Counted from the stretch's first letter, positions 46,365 through 56,111 are shown. The stretch is 61,936 nt of DNA from an uncultured Clostridia bacterium (GCA_934132895.1 CAKPAG010000008.1:1-61936); one strand, 5' to 3'. The notes: generated from the sequence alone by a model not told the origin. Translations and numbers: made by a program.

Positions 46365-46589
46365 TTAGCTAAAATTTCCACCTCTACATAACTTGCAAGC
46401 ATCAAAGTTTCCCTTCATATTACATGAAAACTTTCTACACTTTTTTCCATCAACAATTTTATGCTCTCTAGGATTTTCAGAACATACATAAAGGCTAAAT
46501 CCTGATTTATTCCGTTTAACAAAACACGCCCTTTTGCAATTTTTGCAAGTTAAATTATAAAAACACGCAATATTACTTTTCTTTGACAT
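46365..46589 (-). CDS. Small cysteine-rich protein, 74 residues
   Basis: Nine Cys in pairs such as CKNC and a CSENPREH segment suggest metal binding, perhaps zinc; the family is not known to me. AGGAGGTAAGTTGCT precedes the ATG at 46589. It contains an in-frame CGG at 46514-46512 (residue 26) that does not need skipping: the frame after it is the one that keeps the Cys pattern, and the +1 frame ends soon without it. It is therefore one of two exceptions to the CGG rule seen in the window, unless the product is truncated or the gene is foreign. Confidence 0.65.
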   Translation of the reverse strand: MSKKSNIACFYNLTCKNCKRACFVKRNKSGFSLYVCSENPREHKIVDGKKCRKFSCNMKGNFDACKLCRGGNFS

Positions 46590-46769
46590 AGCAACTTACC
46601 TCCTTAAAATTATTTAAAGACATCTGTTTCCTTATGTTTTCTCTACCAACATTATAACATATTTGTCAACAATAATATATAAATATGTGCAAAAATAAAA
46701 GCAGAAAAATCATTTTACTATTTCTCTACTTTTATCTTTGTTAAGCTATACAAGCTCATTTAAACTTAG

Positions 46770-47249
46770 TTATTTTTTTCTTGTATACTCCACATGAGTA
46801 TATTTGATATCTCCATCAGAATTTTCTGATAAAACTTTTCTGTTCCATTCTGCCTTGTTAAATCTTGGAAAATAAGTATCTGCTTCTTTATCTTCTGCAT
46901 CTATTTCAGTAAGTAATATTCTTTTAGACACCCCTATCATTTGTTTATATACCAATCCTCCACCTATAACAAAGATCTCTTCATCAGTATCAACATTTTC
47001 ATCAACAAACTTTCCTAAATCCCATATAAGATTTATACCATCATCATCCATTTCTTCATTAGTTAATACAAAATGTTCTCTATTTGGTAATTTTTTAGGT
47101 AAAGACTCAAAAGTTCTCTTCCCCATGAATACTTTCTTTCCTGTTGTTTGCTCTTTAAAAAACTTTAAATCATTTGGAAGTTTCCAAATTAGTCCTCCAT
47201 TTTTTCCAAGCTCCATATTTTTTCCTACTGCTGCTATCATTGAAAACAT
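46770..47249 (-). CDS. folA: Dihydrofolate reductase
   Basis: Reduces dihydrofolate to tetrahydrofolate with NADPH. MIAAVGKNMELGKNGGLIWKLPNDLKFFKE and VFMGKRTFESLPKKLPNR are conserved, as is IFVIGGGLVYKQMI. 159 residues, normal. It is ten bases after thyA on the same strand; the pair regenerates the folate that ThyA oxidises. Confidence 0.96.
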   Translation of the reverse strand: MFSMIAAVGKNMELGKNGGLIWKLPNDLKFFKEQTTGKKVFMGKRTFESLPKKLPNREHFVLTNEEMDDDGINLIWDLGKFVDENVDTDEEIFVIGGGLVYKQMIGVSKRILLTEIDAEDKEADTYFPRFNKAEWNRKVLSENSDGDIKYTHVEYTRKK

Positions 47250-47259
47250 ATATTACCTC

Positions 47260-48105
47260 CTATACAGATACTGGCATTGAAATTTTACCGCAATGCTCGT
47301 AATTTAAAAGTTTAATATCTTTTAATTCCTTGGAATTGTCAAATCCAAAGAAATCTTTTATTTCAGGATTAATCCAAAGTTTAGGTGCTTCTTTTGCATC
47401 CTTTAATCTTTCAATCTGTTCTTTTATTCCATCAATTTGATTTTCATAAATATGTGCGTTGTTTATAACCCAAGTCATTTTGCCAGGTTTTAGGTCTGTC
47501 ACTTGTGCTATTAAATTAACAAGAACTGCATATTGTGAAATATTAAATGGAAGTCCTAAAGGAACATCACAAGACCTTTGATTAACTAGACAATTTAGTT
47601 TACCATCTGTTACATCCCACTGTGTACACCATACGCATGATGGAAGTGAGGCAGTAGCTAATAACTCATTTTGCCATAAGCTCATAATCATTCTTCTATC
47701 ATTTGGATTTTCTTTTATAGTTTTGATTAGATTTTGAATTAATTGATACTTTCTTACAACATAACCATAAGCTGTACCAATTGTTCCTGCATACTCTTTA
47801 CCAAAATCTTTTCCCATATAAGTTCCATCTTTTCCTATTTCCCATTCATTCCAAATTTTTACTCCTCTTTCTTGCAACCAAGATACGTCATTACTTTGTG
47901 CTTGGTAAAACCAAAGCATTTCTAAAACCGAATGCTTAAAAGCAACAAATTTAGTTGTAAGAATAGGAAATTCTTCCTGAAGGTCAAAAGTTAGAATTTG
48001 ATGTGGCAACTTATATGTATTTACACCAGTCCTATTTTCACAGTATGTACCTTCATTTAAAATTTTGTTACATAAATCAATGTACGAATAATCAAATTTT
48101 GACAT
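47260..48105 (-). CDS. thyA: Thymidylate synthase
   Basis: Makes dTMP from dUMP with methylene-tetrahydrofolate. The catalytic Cys lies in LPSCVWCTQW, and DVPLGLPFNISQYAVL and the RSCD motif bind dUMP. 281 residues. The methionine at 48105 is preceded by AGAGGTGATTTGA. It is first in a thyA-folA unit. Confidence 0.97.
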   Translation of the reverse strand: MSKFDYSYIDLCNKILNEGTYCENRTGVNTYKLPHQILTFDLQEEFPILTTKFVAFKHSVLEMLWFYQAQSNDVSWLQERGVKIWNEWEIGKDGTYMGKDFGKEYAGTIGTAYGYVVRKYQLIQNLIKTIKENPNDRRMIMSLWQNELLATASLPSCVWCTQWDVTDGKLNCLVNQRSCDVPLGLPFNISQYAVLVNLIAQVTDLKPGKMTWVINNAHIYENQIDGIKEQIERLKDAKEAPKLWINPEIKDFFGFDNSKELKDIKLLNYEHCGKISMPVSV

Positions 48106-48193
48106 TCAAATCACCTCTTAATATTAATATTTAAGCAAACTAATTTCTGCTAGCGTCATTATATCAGACAAAAATATTTTTTTCAACAAATAA

Positions 48194-49012
48194 TTATATA
48201 CTTTTTTCATTCGTTATATTCTTTGTTATAATTTTATCTTTTTTTAATGATTTTTCATCATTTAAAGTAACCATACTTTCTTCATTTATTAATTGTTTCA
48301 AACTATCTGTAAATGACACTTGATTTTTATTTTCTTCTTTGGGGTTATCTGAAATACCTAGTTCTCTTTTTAATCTAGTTTTAACCCTCTCTTTATTTTC
48401 TATCCATTCTTTCGATAAAATTTTTTCTCTTAAAATTTCTGCTCTTCCAATAAATTTTCCCTCTTTAAAATGTTCATAAAACTTTGCAAATTCCTTGTCT
48501 TCTTTTGCTTTTTTAATTGGCAAACATTTTGTATCAAATTCTAACTCTTTAAACATATCTAAAATAGGTCCTCTTAAAATTGTAGAAACAGCATATACAT
48601 GACTAATATTGTTATAATTTTCATCATTTTTGAGAATTTCTTGTATTTTTTCAAGAGAATCTATTAATTCTAAACCAAGTCTTTTTCTCCCATCCTTTTT
48701 TAATGCTTCCTTTAATTCAGTCGGCATAACATGAATATGTAATGTATTATCACTTACTCCAAAACCGACTGTTTCATTTAAACTTTTAAATTTGTTGTTA
48801 GAACTATTTTTAATTTTCCTCTCTATGGTTTCATTAACAAAGTTTATAACATCATCTTGATTTAATAAATTATTTTCATTTATATTTTTTTCAAATTCTT
48901 CGTCAGTCATTCTATTAATCCTATCTATATATTTTTCTAAAAAATTTATTTTCTGTGGATTTACCTGTTCCATTTTTAATATTATATTTTTTACTTCTTC
49001 TTTTAACAACAT
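48194..49012 (-). CDS. Hypothetical soluble protein, 272 residues
   Basis: Not recognised. It has no signal peptide and no membrane segment. The central part GFGVSDNTLHIHVMPTELKEALK and SHVYAVSTILRGPILDMF looks structured, with short strands and helices, while the last 60 residues are Lys/Glu-rich. AAAGGTGAGTATAT precedes the ATG at 49012. It is divergent from tmk, with a gap of about 150 bases between them. Confidence 0.65.
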   Translation of the reverse strand: MLLKEEVKNIILKMEQVNPQKINFLEKYIDRINRMTDEEFEKNINENNLLNQDDVINFVNETIERKIKNSSNNKFKSLNETVGFGVSDNTLHIHVMPTELKEALKKDGRKRLGLELIDSLEKIQEILKNDENYNNISHVYAVSTILRGPILDMFKELEFDTKCLPIKKAKEDKEFAKFYEHFKEGKFIGRAEILREKILSKEWIENKERVKTRLKRELGISDNPKEENKNQVSFTDSLKQLINEESMVTLNDEKSLKKDKIITKNITNEKSI

Positions 49013-49160
49013 ATACTCACCTTTTTCATTATATACATTTATGTATATTTTTTCAATACAAAATATGTATTGTTTTTATATATTTTTTGTGATAGAATTG
49101 TAATGACAAAAAGTTAAATAATAACTAACTAAAAATTATAACGAAAGTGAGCGATTTAAT

Positions 49161-49847
49161 ATGAAAAAAATATTTGTAATTGAAGGAACTGATGGCTCAG
49201 GTAAACAGACTCAAACACAAAAAATTTACGAAAGATTACTTGAAGAAAATAGAAAAGTATTCAAGACATCTTTTCCAAATTACGATTCTCAGTCTTCAGG
49301 CCCAGTAAAGGAATATCTAAATGGAAACATATCTAAAAATCCTGATGATATTTCAGCCAAAGCAGCTTCAATGTTTTATGCTGTAGATAGGTATATTACA
49401 TACAAAGAAAATATAGAAAAATATTATTTAGATAATGAAACTATAATTCTATTTGATAGGTATGTATCATCTAATTTATTACACCAAGGTGGGAAAATAC
49501 TAAAGCTGACTAATGATTATTCAAAACTAGATGAATTTGCAAACTGGATATCTGAAAGAGAGTTTAAAGACCTAGAACTTCCAGAGCCAACACAAGTTTT
49601 CTTTTTGTATGTACCAGTAGAATACACATTAAAATTAATGAAAGAAAGAGAAAATAAATTTACACATGACAGCAAAAAAGATATTCATGAAATGGATACT
49701 GAACATTTAAAAAATGCTGCAAAATCTGGACTATACTTAGCTAAAAAACTAGGTTGGTATATAGTAGATTGTGTAAAAGATGGGAAATTAAGAACTATAG
49801 AAGATATACATAATGAAATTTATAATGTGATTGAAAGCAAGTTATAA
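49161..49847 (+). CDS. tmk: Thymidylate kinase
   Basis: Phosphorylates dTMP to dTDP. The P-loop is GTDGSGKQTQ (residues 9-18), where the family usually has GxDGxGKST; FDRYVSSNLLHQ carries the DR pair that contacts the substrate. 228 residues. It is on its own strand opposite thyA, but completes the same dTTP route. AACGAAAGTGAGCGATTTAAT precedes the ATG. Confidence 0.9.
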   Translation: MKKIFVIEGTDGSGKQTQTQKIYERLLEENRKVFKTSFPNYDSQSSGPVKEYLNGNISKNPDDISAKAASMFYAVDRYITYKENIEKYYLDNETIILFDRYVSSNLLHQGGKILKLTNDYSKLDEFANWISEREFKDLELPEPTQVFFLYVPVEYTLKLMKERENKFTHDSKKDIHEMDTEHLKNAAKSGLYLAKKLGWYIVDCVKDGKLRTIEDIHNEIYNVIESKL

Positions 49848-50000
49848 TCTCGCTTTTTTGCCACTTTATAATTTGAATTTTTATAAATATTTTCAAAATA
49901 TATCTATTTTATGTTAAATATACTTGATTTTTTATTTTTTTTATGTTAAAATGTTTTAGTAATAATGACTACTAGGAAGTATAAGGAGGTGCCAAACTAA

Positions 50001-50255
50001 ATGCCAAATATTAAATCAGCTAAAAAAAGAGTTAAAATAATTGAAAAGAAAACTGCTCAAAACAGAGCAACTAAAAAAGCATATAAAGAAGCTGTTAAAG
50101 CTTTCGAAGCTGCTGTTAAAGATAATGCTAAAGAAAAAGAAGAATTATACAAAACAGCTGTTAGCTTAGTAGACAAAGCTTGGTCTAAAGGTGTTCTTGC
50201 TAGAAATACTGCTAGCAGAAAAAAAGCTAGTCTTGCTAAAATGTTAAATAAGTAA
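50001..50255 (+). CDS. rpsT: 30S ribosomal protein S20
   Basis: Small helical 16S-binding protein. NIKSAKKRVKIIEKKTAQNRA at the start and KGVLARNTASRKKASLAKML at the end are characteristic. 84 residues. AAGGAGGTGCCAAACTAA precedes the ATG. It is a monocistronic gene with its own terminator. Confidence 0.95.
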   Translation: MPNIKSAKKRVKIIEKKTAQNRATKKAYKEAVKAFEAAVKDNAKEKEELYKTAVSLVDKAWSKGVLARNTASRKKASLAKMLNK

Positions 50256-50263
50256 TATATTAA

Positions 50264-50300
50264 AAGAAGAAGTTTTAATAAATTAAGCTTCTTTTTTTAT
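50264..50300 (+). terminator. Terminator of rpsT
   Basis: An imperfect stem (AAGAAG and CTTCTT with an AT-rich inner part) ending in TTTTTTT right after the rpsT stop codon. Confidence 0.7.
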
Positions 50301-50423
50301 TATGTAAAGTGCTTATAATTGTTTTTAACTTCTAATATTTACAATATTCTATTAAAGTAATATAATTAAATCATAAAAAACAATTCAATTGTTAATCATT
50401 TAAAAGGAGGAATTAATTAAGAA

Positions 50424-51672
50424 ATGAACAAAAGAGGAATTTCACTTATTGCAACAGTAATAACAATAATAATAACTATTATTTTAGCTGCCGCAGTAAT
50501 ACTTACTGTATCAGATAATAATCCTATCAAAAACGCCTTCATGGCTAAGGATGCTCAAAATCTATCAACAGAATACGAAAAATTAAATTTAAGCATAGCA
50601 AATGCATTAACTAGTGGACTCCGGTACATTAACTAAATCTAATCTAAAAGAAGCACTAATAAAGCAAGGTTTTAATATAAATGATGATGACTTTTTTGGA
50701 GACGATTATGGTCCATATGAGTTCAAGTGTCCACAAAAAAAATATATAATAGATAAAAGCGGAACAATCAAAAAGGAGTGCAATCATCAGTTTATCAATT
50801 TCTTTTGTAAATATTGTGGAATTTTAGATCCAGAACATAAGCACACAAATTCCACAGATATTGGAAACCAAGTATGCGTATGTGGCAATATAAAATATAT
50901 TTCTACAGATTCAAATTCTAACAATGCAACTATTATTGACAAAGAAAATAAAACTATAACTGTATCTTCAACATTTAAATCTGGAAATGGTTATTACATA
51001 GTAACATCTCTCAAAGGAGGTCAGTTTTGGGGAAGAACCTATGCTGGATACGATATTTACATACCTAATACCATAAAAACTATAGGAGAGCGATGGCTTT
51101 GCGATTGGGGCGTAACTGCAAATGTATATTACAACGGAACCAGCCAACAATGGGATGCAATATCTAAAAAGGATTGGTGTAAATTAATGAGTGCAAGGCT
51201 ATTTTTAAAAGATAAATTAATATGTAATAGTCATGAATATGGCGAATTTGTTATTTCTAAAGAACCTACTAACACAGAGAATGGTTTAAAATATAGGACA
51301 TGCAAATATTGCGGTTCAAGAAATGAAGCAATAATAGAAAGATTTGAACAAGTAAATACAAGATTTCCTAGTGTAACTGTTATTAATAAAGAAAATAAAA
51401 CTATAACAATCTTACCTACATATCAAGAAAATGGTATAACTTATATTATAACAGAATTAAGAGGCGGTCAGTTTTGGGGAAGAACCTATGCTGGATACGA
51501 TATTTACATACCTAATACCATAAAAACTATAGGAGAACGATGGCTTTGCGATTGGGGCGTGACTGCAAATGTTCATTATGATGGTACTATAGAACAATGG
51601 AAATCAATATCCAAAAAGAATTGGTGTGAACTAATGAGTGTAAAAGTTTATTGCCAAGATGGAACCATATAA
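50424..51672 (+). CDS. Prepilin-like exported protein with duplicated module, joined by +1 shift at CGG
   Basis: The N-terminus MNKRGISLIATVITIIITIILAAAVIL looks like a type IV pilin or pseudopilin signal (basic tip, then a long hydrophobic helix). The first ORF reads ALTSGL, then an in-frame CGG (50622-50624), and stops four codons on. Skipping the C gives Gly67 and TLTKSNLKEALIKQGFN, open to 51672; about 415 residues in all. The rest holds Cys/His pairs (CNHQF, CKYCG) and a duplicated module with GGQFWGRTYAGYDIYIPN and LCDWGVTANV. Such modules resemble BspA-type surface repeats. AAAAGGAGGAATTAATTAAGA precedes the ATG. Function is unknown; surface exposure is likely. Confidence 0.75.
51019..51125 (+). 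repeat. Direct repeat, copy 1 of 107-bp module core
   Basis: Nearly identical (about two differences) to 51466-51572, 447 bases downstream. The DNA-level identity implies recent duplication or gene conversion inside the prepilin-like gene. Confidence 0.85.
51466..51572 (+). repeat. Direct repeat, copy 2 of 107-bp module core
   Basis: Second copy of the 51019-51125 repeat. Differences are in GAGCG/GAACG and GTAAC/GTGAC, both silent or near-silent. Confidence 0.85.
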
Positions 51673-51680
51673 GCAAAACG

Positions 51681-51716
51681 AAGAGAACTAAAAATAATTC
51701 TAGTTCTCTTTATTTT
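51681..51716 (+). terminator. Terminator of the prepilin-like gene
   Basis: A perfect 10-bp stem (51681-51690 and 51701-51710) followed by TATTTTTTTA. Confidence 0.87.
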
Positions 51717-51751
51717 TTTATTATTTAATATAATATGTACATTTGCATTGG

Positions 51752-51910
51752 TCATATTAGTATAAAAAGCGCTAATAGTTTTAAAATAATATATCCAATT
51801 ATTGATACTTTTATTAAAAACCAAAATATCCGTAGCCCTAGTCCTAGAAATTTAAAGACTAAATATAGAAAGGCTATAAAAAACGCTAAACCTAACAAAT
51901 CTCCCAACAT
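51752..51910 (-). CDS. Small hydrophobic protein, 52 residues, containing CGG
   Basis: GGAGGAATATAT lies before the ATG at 51910, a strong site. The peptide is almost entirely hydrophobic, with one or two membrane helices. It contains an in-frame CGG at 51832-51830 (codon 27). In the zero frame it continues to 52 residues; with a +1 shift it would end after five more codons at 31. Both products look like membrane peptides, so I cannot tell which is made. It lies 99 bases after gerAB on the same strand. Confidence 0.45.
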   Translation of the reverse strand: MLGDLLGLAFFIAFLYLVFKFLGLGLRIFWFLIKVSIIGYIILKLLALFILI

Positions 51911-52009
51911 ATATATTCCTCCTTATAACAAAAATTATTTTATTACTACCTACTATTTTTCCCATATTTTTATTTTAACACATTTTACTACTTTTTTAAA
52001 GTATTTAGT

Positions 52010-53137
52010 TTACTTTTTTGAATTTTGTAGCTTTTTTACTATTATTCCTATAGAAGTAAGTACCATTCCTCCAAAGAGTACAACAATCATTATATACGGA
52101 ACATATTTTTGAGTGAAACTTTCAGCTATCAACGAATTAGGAAACATTTTATATGAAATTGTCACAAGTATTGCTCCTAAAATATACGGTATAATTTGTT
52201 TATATTTAAACTTGGGTATCAATTTTTCTACATTTCTATTTAAAAACTGCATAAGAAATATTATAAACATTAGCATGCAAAATACGAAATATAAAGCAAC
52301 TGTATTTTCTATTCTTTCAATTACAAAAAGTATTGATATTTTCTTTAGCACTATATATTCTGGATATTTATATATTGATACCATACTTTCTCCTAAAGCT
52401 CCCATAGTTATAAAATATATAAAGAATATAACTAACCCCGAAATTAAATACATAAGTATAAGCCTTTTATTTCTCTTTTCATCACTAGCTTCACATCTTG
52501 TTGGAATTGTGGTTAAGAAAAATAGTGGTAAAGTAGCAAATATACAAAAAACACAAGCTGATTTTAATGGATTAAAAATCCCATTGCTAAGCACAGGTTG
52601 TAATTTTTCTAAACTCACATCCCCTATAAGTCCAAACGCTGCAATTAAAAATATAACTATTCCTAAAATCATTAAACACTGTGAAAGCCTAGTTACACTA
52701 GCTATATCTTTGCTTATTGCATAAACTATCGGAATACACATTATTATGTGTATAAATAAAGAATTTGTTTCAGGCATGTATTGCACATCAAAAAAGAGTG
52801 TTAAGTTATATAGTATTAATGAAGAGTAAAATATAATAAAAACATTTAATATAACATTTAATATTGTGCCTATAATCTTTCCAAATACTTCTTTATTAAT
52901 CTCAGCTATATCCTTTCCGTTGCTATTGCTTAATATAAATATTGTTAATAAAAGTGGTACTATTCCTATTCCCAGTCCTATGAGTATACTTAATGGCATA
53001 TCAACTCCGGCTATTTTATCCATAACAGTTGTAGCCATCCCTAAAAATGAACTTATCATTAACGGATAAACCAAGCTAGGTATACCAAATCCTTGAATCT
53101 TATTACTATCGATTTTACTTAGTTTTTTTTCTACCAT
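52010..53137 (-). CDS. gerAB: Spore germination protein GerAB family
   Basis: Integral membrane subunit of a germinant receptor in the spore inner membrane, related to amino-acid transporters. About ten membrane helices are evident; FGIPSLVYPLMISSFLGMATTVMDK opens the family fold. 375 residues, normal. Its ATG overlaps the gerAC stop, so the two are translationally coupled. It is last of gerAA-gerAC-gerAB. Confidence 0.9.
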   Translation of the reverse strand: MVEKKLSKIDSNKIQGFGIPSLVYPLMISSFLGMATTVMDKIAGVDMPLSILIGLGIGIVPLLLTIFILSNSNGKDIAEINKEVFGKIIGTILNVILNVFIIFYSSLILYNLTLFFDVQYMPETNSLFIHIIMCIPIVYAISKDIASVTRLSQCLMILGIVIFLIAAFGLIGDVSLEKLQPVLSNGIFNPLKSACVFCIFATLPLFFLTTIPTRCEASDEKRNKRLILMYLISGLVIFFIYFITMGALGESMVSIYKYPEYIVLKKISILFVIERIENTVALYFVFCMLMFIIFLMQFLNRNVEKLIPKFKYKQIIPYILGAILVTISYKMFPNSLIAESFTQKYVPYIMIVVLFGGMVLTSIGIIVKKLQNSKK

Positions 53138-54403
53138 TCTTTACGTATACCTCCATAATTTGGAATATCTGCTTTTACATTTATATTACTTTGTATGTTT
53201 TTAAAAATATGAGATTTAAAAACATCCTCTATTTTCTTATACTCTTTATTTAACTTCTTTTTATATAATTTTTCATATCCCAAAATATCACTTTGATATT
53301 CATTTTGACATTTATATATATATTCACGTATTTTGTTATTTATAGACTTTTCTATACATTCTTCATATTTTAAAACATTATCTTTTTCAATAGCAGGATA
53401 ATTTTCTTTTATCTCAGTTATATTGCAAGAACATTTTAAGTTAATATCTACTATATATTTACCATTTTCATATTTAGGTGTAAGACTTACTTTTATACCT
53501 ACTATCTCTGCTACAAATTTGTATTCTTCTTCAACTTCTAGATTAATATTGTTTAGTTTATTCCTTAGCAAATTGCAAATTATAGCTTCATCCTTAGTTA
53601 AATATCCGAGATAATTTTTCATCCTTAAAATACGCCATATTTGAAACTTGAACTTTTCCTTTTATCTCTTTATTTGAACTTTGTTCCTCTTTGCTATTAC
53701 CTTTATCTGATTTTGAATCTTCCCCTTCATCTTGCTTTTCTTCAGAATTACCTATTAAAACTGAAAAACTATTGTCTGTATTACCTTTGCTATCTGCTTC
53801 ATCGCTTTCTTGTTTGCCTATTATTACACTTGGCATGACTACTTCCTCCCCGCCTGTCAAAATAGTGTCTAACGTTTGATTAAGAGTATTTTCATCGCAA
53901 TATCCTAAATATTTAGCTGTTGATTCAATACTATCAATAATATTTTGTGTTAAATTTTCTTCATTTGGTACAGTTACACTTAATACGTCCTGTGGTTTTG
54001 AATCTTTTGCTATTAAAAATATAAAATAATTGCTAGTTTCCGTGTCTCTAACAAAAAAGTCAAATGAATCCTTTAAATCTTCTTTGGCAATGTCTTCAGA
54101 TATTAAAAGTAACTTTAAATGTGCCAGATATAATTTATTAGGGCTCTCAACAGTCATCCTTCTTAATGCTTCATGTATTGTTTTTGCACTAGATTGATAC
54201 ATTACCTTTTTTTCACTAGATGCAGAAGATGCTCCTGATTCACTTTTTTCAGGTGTAGTAATTAAAGCTGTTACTAAATATTCTTCACCTTGTTTTTCTA
54301 TTCCTACTGCAGATACTATAGTTAAATCATTTAATTCTCTAGAGCTTTGTATAGAATTTAGCATTATTACGCTTATTAAGATTATTATTATCTTATATTT
54401 CAT
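53131..54403 (-). CDS. gerAC: Spore germination protein GerAC family, joined by +1 shift at CGG
   Basis: Outer-facing subunit of the germinant receptor. The first part has RELNDLTIVSAVGIEKQGEEYLV and the family's mid-domain, ending AYFKDEKLS, then CGG (53608-53606) with a stop four codons on. Skipping the C gives Gly266 and YLTKDEAIICNLLRNK, the conserved KLxGYL step of GerAC, open to 53131; about 423 residues. GerAC is normally a lipoprotein with a Cys in a GCW-like lipobox. Here the segment reads LNSIQSSRELND and has no Cys, so lipid anchoring by the usual route seems absent; the N-terminal hydrophobic stretch could serve as an anchor instead. The operon order is A-C-B. Confidence 0.88.
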
Positions 54404-54404
54404 A

Positions 54405-56027
54405 CTAATTCTCCTTATTTGTTTTGTATTTTGTTATATTATCTGTTAATATTTGTTCCCTTTGATAACTTCTTGCTGTACTTTCTCTTTTTATTACTTT
54501 ATCCATTAAACCTTTTATATTTATTGGTGCTACAGGATAAGAAAAAGCCTTTTCAAAACTTGTTGTACTTGTTATTTTTATAAATAAAAGCATTGTGGCA
54601 ACACCAAGACCAATAAGGCCTGAAACTGACGCGAGCACCAGAAAGATAATTCTCCAATGCCTTAGTGCATTTAACATGTTCAAATCTGAAAACATAAGTC
54701 CGGATATAGTGGTTATTGCTATTACTATAATCATTATAGGTGAAACTATTCCGGCACTTACAGCCGCATCACCTAAAATAAGTGCACCTACAATTGAAAG
54801 CGTGCTTCCACTAGCTCCAGGTACCCTATAATCGCCTTCTCTTAAGATTTCAAATGAAAGTATCATTAAAAAGGCTTCTAAAAAGGCTGGAAATGGTACT
54901 CCCTCTCTTTGTGCCACAAATGAAATTAAAAGTTCTGTAGGTATTGCTTCTTGGTTGTATGTAGTAAGTGCAATATATATTGCTGGTGTAAATATTGTTA
55001 TAAAAAAAGCTATATATCTTACAAACTTAGTAAGTGTAACATCACTGCTTTTTTGATAATTATCTTCTATATTATTTATAAAATCATCTAAAAAGGCTGG
55101 AATAACTAAAGCAAAAGGACTATTTTCAACTATTAAAGCAATTCTACCTTGCAGTAAATAATTACTAACTAAATCTGGTCTTTCTGTACTTATTACCGTT
55201 GGAAAATTAGTTTTTCCTTTTTCTTCTATAAGCTCCATAATATAGTTACTATCAAGAATTGCATCTATATCTATACTCATTAGTTTTTCTTTTATGTGGT
55301 TTATAACGTCAGGCCTCGCTATATCATAAATATAGGCAAGCCCTACTTTAGTCTTACTTCTTCTTCCAATTTTGTTTTCTTCTATAACTAACTTTTCTGA
55401 TTTTATTCTTTTTCTGATGAGCCCAATATTGCTCTGATAGTTTTCAGTAAATGCATCTTTGGGACCTTTTACAGTATTCTCAACAGTAGGAGTTGAAATT
55501 GTTCTATCTAAACTTCCTTTAGTTTCTACTACCAAAATGTCTTTGTTATAGATTATACAAGTAAAACCTGAAAATATATAATAAAATATATCATCCCTTG
55601 TTATATCTATTTTCTTTACCTTACTTATAGCTATATTTTCTTCTAGCTTATCTATTATTTCATTTGCAAGATATTTATTGTTATTTAGTTTTTCTATTAA
55701 TTTTTCATTTCTTCTATTTATCTTAATTTTTCTTTTCTTCTCTACTTCTAAACCATCATCTATATATTCATCTATATTATTGTTTATTTTAGTTAGTTTA
55801 TTACTTTCTTCATTTGCTTTTATAATGTCTTTTATACTTCTGATAACAAAGTCAGATATATCTGATGATGATGTCATTGGCTCACTAAATACTAAATATA
55901 TTGTTTCATCTAAAACAGATACTTCTCTATATGTTATGTCAGATGTATTAGACGTTTCTTTTTTTATATACTTTACTATATCTTCTGTAGTTTGTAACTT
56001 TTCCTTTTCTTCTTGACTTTTATCCAT
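54405..56027 (-). CDS. gerAA: Spore germination protein GerAA family
   Basis: Larger membrane subunit of the germinant receptor. A soluble N-terminal half of about 290 residues is followed by five or so membrane helices; PFALVIPAFLDDFINNIEDNY and REGVPFPAFLEAFLMILSFEILREG with VPGASGSTLSIVGALILGDAAV are family hallmarks. 540 residues, normal. AAGGAGATTTTTTT before the ATG is inside a hairpin (56031-56061). It is first in the operon and lies 85 bases after yabG. Confidence 0.93.
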   Translation of the reverse strand: MDKSQEEKEKLQTTEDIVKYIKKETSNTSDITYREVSVLDETIYLVFSEPMTSSSDISDFVIRSIKDIIKANEESNKLTKINNNIDEYIDDGLEVEKKRKIKINRRNEKLIEKLNNNKYLANEIIDKLEENIAISKVKKIDITRDDIFYYIFSGFTCIIYNKDILVVETKGSLDRTISTPTVENTVKGPKDAFTENYQSNIGLIRKRIKSEKLVIEENKIGRRSKTKVGLAYIYDIARPDVINHIKEKLMSIDIDAILDSNYIMELIEEKGKTNFPTVISTERPDLVSNYLLQGRIALIVENSPFALVIPAFLDDFINNIEDNYQKSSDVTLTKFVRYIAFFITIFTPAIYIALTTYNQEAIPTELLISFVAQREGVPFPAFLEAFLMILSFEILREGDYRVPGASGSTLSIVGALILGDAAVSAGIVSPIMIIVIAITTISGLMFSDLNMLNALRHWRIIFLVLASVSGLIGLGVATMLLFIKITSTTSFEKAFSYPVAPINIKGLMDKVIKRESTARSYQREQILTDNITKYKTNKEN

Positions 56028-56030
56028 AAA

Positions 56031-56061
56031 AAAATCTCCTTATTGTTATTATGGAGATTTT
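56031..56061 (-). promoter_or_regulatory. Hairpin enclosing the gerAA ribosome-binding site
   Basis: On the minus strand, AAAATCTCC and GGAGATTTT (arms 56053-56061 and 56031-56039) pair. The second arm holds the Shine-Dalgarno of gerAA, and a T-run follows. It could stop yabG transcription or block translation from read-through RNA. Confidence 0.6.
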
Positions 56062-56111
56062 GTTTGAATTATATTCAAAAAATATCATTATATTTTTTTA
56101 TTTTTTTTAAA

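Noticed and set aside
51735..52112. 125-residue plus-strand ORF
   Set aside because: Low-complexity antisense frame over gerAB and the small minus-strand ORF, without a ribosome-binding site.
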